Source of the DNA: Frigoribacterium sp. CFBP 13712
Lineage (GTDB): Bacteria; Actinomycetota; Actinomycetes; Actinomycetales; Microbacteriaceae
DNA: 64,000 bases
Reading direction: 5' to 3'
Assembly: GCF_014842255.1 (NCBI RefSeq)
Contig: NZ_JACYVH010000006.1
Coordinates: forward strand, 1-64,000
A model generated the notes under the pieces. It saw only the letters and a program-made list of their open reading frames with translations. It ran no database searches and was not told the DNA's origin. The position numbers were made by a program, and so were the translations under genes. Shown one piece after another: positions 59,548 through 64,000 of this stretch; positions within the stretch are counted from its first letter, which is position 1, and every line of letters begins with the position of its first letter.

Positions 59548-59787
59548 GTGACCTCGCCCATCTTCGACCAGATCCTCTCGCAGCGAGAGGCGACTCCCCT
59601 GTTCGAGTCCATCTCCGGCTCGTTCCCGAGCGTCATGCGAGACGACATCGACGCCCTCCCCTCGATCTCGCGCCGGCGCTCCGGTTCCGAGCGTCCCGCC
59701 CGTCGACCGGTCTCGTCCGATCGCGTCCGACCGGTCGCCCCGCTGACCGTCCCGACGACCACCTGGCCCCTCGGCCCGGTCGCCTGA
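59548..59787 (+). CDS. Small protein of 79 residues, unknown
   Basis: A GTG start six bases after GGAGG opens a 79-codon frame. The first half (SPIFDQILSQREATPLFESI, then MRDDIDALPSISRR) looks like a folded helix pair; the second half is Arg/Pro/Val-rich and disordered. I do not recognise it. It lies 108 bp after nucS behind an unusually AT-rich stretch (59495-59510), which may hold its own promoter. No Cys or catalytic pattern is seen. Confidence 0.6.
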   Translation: MTSPIFDQILSQREATPLFESISGSFPSVMRDDIDALPSISRRRSGSERPARRPVSSDRVRPVAPLTVPTTTWPLGPVA

Positions 59788-59867
59788 GCACCGCCGGTCG
59801 AGACGCATGGCACGGCGGCCGACCGCACCGCCGCCCGGTGTCGGCGGCGATGCCTAAGCTGAGGGTG

Positions 59868-60545
59868 ATGACTCTCCCCTACACCGCCGTGCTCTTCGAC
59901 CTCGACGGCACCATCGCGGACTCCGCTCCGGCGATCACCGCCAGTCTCGCCTACACGATCGAGGCCATGGGGCTGCCGGTGCCCCCGGCGACCGAGCTGA
60001 TCGCCTGGGTCGGCCCGCCCCTCCCGCAGAGCTTCGAGGTCCGTCTCGGTCTCACCGGCGACCGTCTGGTCGAGGCCATGCGCATCTACCGGGCGCACTA
60101 CCTCGAGACCGGGGCGCTCACCAGCCCCATCTACCCCGGGGTCGCCGATCTCCTGGCCGCCGTGCACGCCGCCGGCATCCCCACCTCGACGGCGACCTCC
60201 AAGCCCGAGACCCCGGCCACGCGCATCCTCGAGGTCAACGACCTGGTCCGCTACCTCGACATCATCACCGGCGCCTCCGACGACGAGGTGCGCAACACCA
60301 AGGCCGACGTCGTCGCCGAGGCGCTCCGCCGACTCGAGGCCCGCGGCGTCGACCTGTCGCGTCCGGTCCTGATCGGCGATCGGCACCACGACGTCGAGGG
60401 CGCCGCCGTCCACGGCGTCCCGACGATCATCGCCGGCTGGGGCTACGGCGACGAGAACGAGCACGTCGGGTCCGTCGCGGTGGCGGCCGACGTCGACGAG
60501 CTCGCGGCCCTGCTGGGCGTCACCCTCCTGCGCGGCGCGGCGTGA
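59868..60545 (+). CDS. HAD-superfamily phosphatase (Gph-like)
   Basis: A 225-residue HAD hydrolase. LFDLDGTIADS has the nucleophile D11 and D13, STATSKPETPATRIL supplies the Ser/Lys region, and VLIGDRHHDVEGAAVHG holds the Mg-binding Asp. It matches the phosphoglycolate phosphatase/pyrophosphatase PpaX group. The ATG at 59868 follows TAAGCT (59855) at near-leaderless spacing. The stop overlaps the MFS start (GTGA). Substrate is not determined. Confidence 0.92.
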   Translation: MTLPYTAVLFDLDGTIADSAPAITASLAYTIEAMGLPVPPATELIAWVGPPLPQSFEVRLGLTGDRLVEAMRIYRAHYLETGALTSPIYPGVADLLAAVHAAGIPTSTATSKPETPATRILEVNDLVRYLDIITGASDDEVRNTKADVVAEALRRLEARGVDLSRPVLIGDRHHDVEGAAVHGVPTIIAGWGYGDENEHVGSVAVAADVDELAALLGVTLLRGAA

Positions 60546-61879
60546 GCACCCGCGCGGGCGCCGCCGTGCGGTCGCCCGCCACCTGGCTGCTGACCCTCGC
60601 GATCGTCCTGATCGCGATCAACCTCCGTGGTCCGATCGTGGCCACCGCACCCGTGCTCGACCAGATGATCGGCGACCTGGGGCTCTCCGCGGTCGTGGCC
60701 GGCCTGCTGACCAGCATCCCGGTGCTCTGCTTCGCCGTCGCGAGCCCGGCGGCCTCGGCCCTGATCGGCCGGGTGGGCCCCGAGCTGGCGGTCACCCTCG
60801 GTCTCGCCGGCGTGCTCGCCGGCACGATCATCCGCACCCTCGGCAGCTCCTTCTGGCTCTACGCCGGCACGATCGTCATCGGCATCGCGATCACCATCGG
60901 CAACGTGGTGCTGCCGGTGGTCATCAAGCGCGACTTCTCACCCGAGCGGGGCGGCTTCGTCACGGGCGTCTACACGTCGGCGCTCAACGTCGGGTCGATG
61001 ATCACCTCGCTCGGCACCGCCCCGATCGCGTCCGTCGTCGGGTGGCCGGTGGCGCTGCTCACCTGGGGTCTCCTCGCGGTGCTCGCGGGGGTCGTGTGGT
61101 CGATCGCCGTGGGGCCCCGGGTGGCGCTGCGGGGCGTGCGCGAGCGGTCGGCGACGGGCGCGGGCGACGCGACCCGCGCCTCCTCGGCTCGCGACGGGTC
61201 CGACACGACGCCAGGGGCCGAGCCCGGCGCATCCGACGTGCTGACCGGCGGCGTCCCGGTCATCGACGAGCGGTCCGCCGCCGCCGACGCCGCGCGCCGT
61301 GCCGAGGCCGATCGTCCGCCGCTGCTGCGCCGCTGGACGACCTGGGGGCTCACCCTCGCATTCGCGGGCCAGGCCTTCGGCTACTACGGGCTGACGGCCT
61401 GGATGCCGACGCTCCTGCGCGACGAGATCGGACTCACGCGCGAGGCCGCGGGCGCCAGCTCGTCGGTCTTCCAAATCCTGGCCGTGGTGGGTGCGCTCGG
61501 GGTGCCGGTGCTGGCCCTGAGACTGCGCCCCGCGATCGTCATCGCCCTGATCAGCCTCTTCTGGACGGTCATGCCCCTCGGGCTGCTCTTCGCCCCCGAG
61601 CACTGGCTGCTCTGGTCGATCTTCGGCGGCGCGGCCCAGGGCGGCGGCATCACGATCATCTTCATCGTCATCGTGCGCATGGCGAGCACCGACACCGACG
61701 CCAGGCGCCTCTCGGCGCTCGTGCAGGGCGGCGGCTACGCGATCGCGGCACTCGGTCCGCTGGCGATCGGCGGGCTGCACGACGCCTCGGGCAACTGGCA
61801 GGTGCCGATGCTCGGCGTCTTCGCCGCGACGCTCGTGCTCGGCGTCAGCGGCGTGCTGTCGTCCCGGCGGATCCGCTGA
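60542..61879 (+). CDS. MFS transporter, CynX/NimT type
   Basis: A 445-residue major facilitator protein with twelve helices. NLRGPIVATAPVLDQMIGDL near TM1 is the CynX/NimT (cyanate/2-nitroimidazole) group motif. A 60-residue hydrophilic loop between TM6 and TM7 is Ser/Asp-rich and contains an exact 17-mer (61171, read as ATRASSARDG). It is coupled to the HAD gene by GTGA. Its last 35 nt overlap the convergent NmrA-type gene. Substrate is unknown. Confidence 0.9.
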   Translation: MSTRAGAAVRSPATWLLTLAIVLIAINLRGPIVATAPVLDQMIGDLGLSAVVAGLLTSIPVLCFAVASPAASALIGRVGPELAVTLGLAGVLAGTIIRTLGSSFWLYAGTIVIGIAITIGNVVLPVVIKRDFSPERGGFVTGVYTSALNVGSMITSLGTAPIASVVGWPVALLTWGLLAVLAGVVWSIAVGPRVALRGVRERSATGAGDATRASSARDGSDTTPGAEPGASDVLTGGVPVIDERSAAADAARRAEADRPPLLRRWTTWGLTLAFAGQAFGYYGLTAWMPTLLRDEIGLTREAAGASSSVFQILAVVGALGVPVLALRLRPAIVIALISLFWTVMPLGLLFAPEHWLLWSIFGGAAQGGGITIIFIVIVRMASTDTDARRLSALVQGGGYAIAALGPLAIGGLHDASGNWQVPMLGVFAATLVLGVSGVLSSRRIR

Positions 61880-62735
61880 CCAGCTGCTCGAGCGTCAGCG
61901 GGTCGTGCCCGGTCAGATCGCGCACCGCGGTCGAGACGCCCGACACCTCGCCCGAGGCGATCGACGCGTAGGTGCTGACCCAGGCGTCGGCGATGTAGGG
62001 CTCGGGGTTCCAGGCCGCGCGCGACGCGTAGGCCTCGTCGAGGGTCTCGTCGACGAACGTGTGCCGGCGTCCGGTCGCGGTGGTCAGTCGGGCGGCGAGC
62101 TCGGCGAGGCTCAGCGCCTCGGGGCCCGTCAGGTCGTAGGCGGCGCCCCGGTGCGCCGACGGGTCGCGCAGCACGGCGACCGCGGCGTCGGCCACGTCGG
62201 CGCGGGCGACGGCGGCGACCCGCCCCTCCCCCGCCGGTCCGCGGATCACCCCGTCGGCGTCGGCGAAGTCGATCAGGGCGTCAAGGTAGAACGAGTCGCG
62301 CAAGAACGTGGTGGCGGCACCCGAGGCGAGCAGGTGCTGCTCGGTGGCGGCGTGGTCGCGCGCCAGCGTGAAGACCGCGTCGGGCGCCGCGCCCTGGAAC
62401 GACGTGTAGACGATGTGCCGCACCCCGGCCTCGACGGCGGCGTCGACGAACGCGCGGTGCTGGTCGAGTCGGTCGACGGCCTCGGCGGCCGACACCATGA
62501 AGAGCGTCTCGACGCCCTCGAGCGCCGTGCGGGCCGCGGCGCGGTCGGCGTACGAGGCGACGGCGATCTCGACGTGCTCGCCGAGGCTCGGCGCGCGCGA
62601 GGCGTCGCGTACGACGAGGCGCAGCGGTACGCCGTCGGCGGCGAGCGCGGCGGCGACCCGCCCGCCGAGGGCTCCGGTGGCGCCGGTCACGGCGACGAGG
62701 CGGGGGGAATCCGAGGAGGTGCGGGTCGAGTCCAT
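61845..62735 (-). CDS. NmrA/QOR2-type atypical SDR
   Basis: A 296-residue NAD(P)-binding protein of the atypical short-chain group. The NAD loop is AVTGATGALGGRVAAALAAD with LRLVVRDASRAPSL. The catalytic Tyr of classical SDRs is not in place, but TSFQGAAPDAVFTLARDH and GAATTFLRDSFYLDAL match QOR2-type NADPH sensors or quinone reductases. The ATG at 62735 is near a one-mismatch 17-mer at 62711. Its 3' end overlaps the MFS gene in convergent orientation. Confidence 0.9.
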   Translation of the reverse strand: MDSTRTSSDSPRLVAVTGATGALGGRVAAALAADGVPLRLVVRDASRAPSLGEHVEIAVASYADRAAARTALEGVETLFMVSAAEAVDRLDQHRAFVDAAVEAGVRHIVYTSFQGAAPDAVFTLARDHAATEQHLLASGAATTFLRDSFYLDALIDFADADGVIRGPAGEGRVAAVARADVADAAVAVLRDPSAHRGAAYDLTGPEALSLAELAARLTTATGRRHTFVDETLDEAYASRAAWNPEPYIADAWVSTYASIASGEVSGVSTAVRDLTGHDPLTLEQLVSGSAGTTARR

Positions 62736-62946
62736 GACTCAGCCAACCGCGGTCGCGCCCTCCCTGTTCCGTGACCCGCGCCTCCTGGGCTCGATCGCCG
62801 TGCTGACGCGGATCGAGAGTCGTTATCGACTGGGTCCGAGACCTGTCGGGTGTCGGCGGCCCGGGCTATCGTCGGGGTGAGCGATCACCGACGACCCGCG
62901 ACCGGGCCGTGGGCTCGAGCCGCCCGAACACCCGAGAGAGCACAGC

Positions 62947-63861
62947 ATGGCGCACGACCACCAGCACGGTCACATGGCGGCCGACGGGCGACGGCTGCGA
63001 CTGGCGATCCTCGTCATCGCGCTCGGTCTGGTGGCGCAGCTGATCGGCGCCCTCCTCTCGGGGTCGCTCGCCCTGCTCGCCGACTCGGGGCACATGTTCT
63101 CCGACCTCGCCGGCCTGGTCGTGGCGTTGGCGGCCACCATCGTCGCGGCGCGACCCGCGAGCGGTCGGCAGACGTACGGCTACCGGCGGGCCGAGGTCTT
63201 CGCCGCCGCGATCAACGGCCTGGTGCTGATCGCCGTGTCGATCTCGGTGGCCGTCGCGGCCGTCGGGCGACTGCTGACCCCATCCGATCACGAGGTGCTC
63301 GGTCTTCCGATGCTCGTCGTCGGCGTGATCGGCGGGGCGACCAACGTCGTCGCGCTGCTCGTGCTGCGGGGCGGGGCGACGCACTCGATCAACATGCGGG
63401 GCGCCTACCTCGAGGTGCTCGGCGACCTGCTCGGCTCGGTCGCCGTCGTCGCGGCGTCGATCGTCGTGCTGACGACGGGCTTCGTGCAGGCCGACTCGGT
63501 GGGGTCGCTGATCATCGCGGCGATGATCGTGCCGCGCGCCTGGTCGCTGCTGCGCGAGGCGTTCCGGGTGCTCTTCGGCTCGGCGCCCGGCGACATCGAC
63601 CTCGACGACATCCGCAGCCACATCACCGAGACGCCCGGCGTCGTGTCGGCGCACGACGTGCACGCCTGGCAGATCACCAGCGGCGCGACGGTCTTCTCGG
63701 CGCATGTCGTCGTCGACCGCGAGGTCTTCTGCGACATGCGGGTCGACGAGACCCTCGACTCGCTCGACCGCTGCCTGGCCGCGCACTTCGAGGTCGAGCA
63801 CGCGACCTTCCAGCTCGAGCCGGCCGATCACGCCGACCACGAGCGCGCGACGCACGCGTAG
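62947..63861 (+). CDS. CDF-family divalent metal exporter
   Basis: A 304-residue cation diffusion facilitator (CzcD/ZitB type) that exports Zn2+ or another divalent metal with proton exchange. Six helices are visible. TM2 carries ADSGHMFSD (D46, H49, D53). The TM5 site reads YLEVLGD (E156, D160), with Glu where ZitB has His. A His-rich N-terminus (HDHQHGH) and soluble C-terminal domain (HDVHAWQITSGATVFSAHVV) follow the family pattern. It is a single gene; RBS is weak (AGAGAG). Confidence 0.93.
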   Translation: MAHDHQHGHMAADGRRLRLAILVIALGLVAQLIGALLSGSLALLADSGHMFSDLAGLVVALAATIVAARPASGRQTYGYRRAEVFAAAINGLVLIAVSISVAVAAVGRLLTPSDHEVLGLPMLVVGVIGGATNVVALLVLRGGATHSINMRGAYLEVLGDLLGSVAVVAASIVVLTTGFVQADSVGSLIIAAMIVPRAWSLLREAFRVLFGSAPGDIDLDDIRSHITETPGVVSAHDVHAWQITSGATVFSAHVVVDREVFCDMRVDETLDSLDRCLAAHFEVEHATFQLEPADHADHERATHA

Positions 63862-63915
63862 TCGACCTCGTCCGCGCCCCGCGCCCCGCGCGGTGATCCC
63901 GCCACCACCCGGCGC

Positions 63916-63943
63916 GGGGTCGGGGGTCAGGGGTCAGGGGTCA
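63916..63943. repeat. Four tandem GGGGTCR heptamers
   Basis: Units start at 63916, 63923, 63930 and 63937. The last covers the stop codon of the gene that enters from the right end. Confidence 0.85.
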
Positions 63944-64000
63944 GAGGTCGTGCTCCCACGGCAGCCGGTCGGTGCGCGCCACCGGGGCCAACGGCACGAC
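63941..64000 (-). CDS. C-terminal end of an unidentified gene
   Basis: On the - strand the final 19 codons before a TGA read PLAPVARTDRLPWEHDL. The codon use is strongly GC3-rich and the peptide is protein-like, so a real gene probably continues beyond the window. Its product cannot be identified from 19 residues. It is convergent with the CDF gene. Confidence 0.45.
   Translation of the reverse strand, partial: VVPLAPVARTDRLPWEHDL

Overview
The window reads as a chromosomal segment of a high-GC actinobacterium, most likely Microbacteriaceae. This rests on very high GC with GC-rich third codon positions, a complete coproporphyrin-type heme pathway (CpfC, ChdC/HemQ, CgoX), and the actinobacterial proteins Lsr2, CarD, NucS/EndoMS and a DivIVA-repeat protein. 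Many genes appear to have leaderless promoters, with a TANNNT box ending about 6 nt before an ATG or GTG. The assignment is inference; no rRNA or species marker is present.

Layout. 1-1.3 kb: visibly lower-GC stretch with a secreted protein, a tiny membrane ORF and a possible gene remnant. 1.4-6.4 kb: LytM/M23 endopeptidase, tRNA-Glu/Asp/Phe cluster, GT39-like glycosyltransferase, and a dimethylargininase-like gene divergent from an Lrp regulator. 6.4-10.4 kb: palindromic repeats, then a PutA-like proline-catabolism protein whose two domains both seem to lack key active-site residues, divergent from a MarR regulator. 10.9-24 kb: AlkA-type glycosylase, ArsR-MFS pair, NhaA, GntR-sugar transferase pair, TrhO, FMN-barrel protein, PfkA, NfeD-flotillin pair and an AcuI-like reductase. 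24-26.5 kb: two GntR paralogues and a lone ABC ATPase. 26.8-39.2 kb: the heme cluster, with hemL-B-D-C-H-Q and hemG-E on the minus strand and hemA divergent. It is split by three small envelope genes (YtxH-like, Holin-X, DUF3618) and an MDR oxidoreductase.

39.5-45.7 kb: M13 peptidase, uracil/xanthine permease, MATE exporter, MaoC-like dehydratase, YdeI-like protein and a mini DivIVA-repeat protein. 45.8-52.1 kb: arabinoside-type utilisation locus (GH127, two permeases, binding lipoprotein, divergent LacI regulator with a clear operator). 52.3-55.6 kb: nagB-nagA and a divergent AraC regulator. 55.8-59.8 kb: lsr2, carD, a LacI regulator, a GntR-like protein, nucS and a small protein. 59.9-64 kb: HAD phosphatase, MFS exporter, NmrA-type SDR, CDF metal exporter and the 3' end of one more gene.

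No phage, insertion sequence, CRISPR array or secondary-metabolite cluster was found. The most unusual signals are at DNA level. A 17-mer, CCGAGGAGGCGCGGGTC, occurs ten times exactly, on both strands, inside and outside genes and in several reading frames. Three unrelated families of long palindromic or tandem repeats sit mostly at junctions between convergent genes. At protein level the PutA-like protein and a family of small GntR paralogues stand out.
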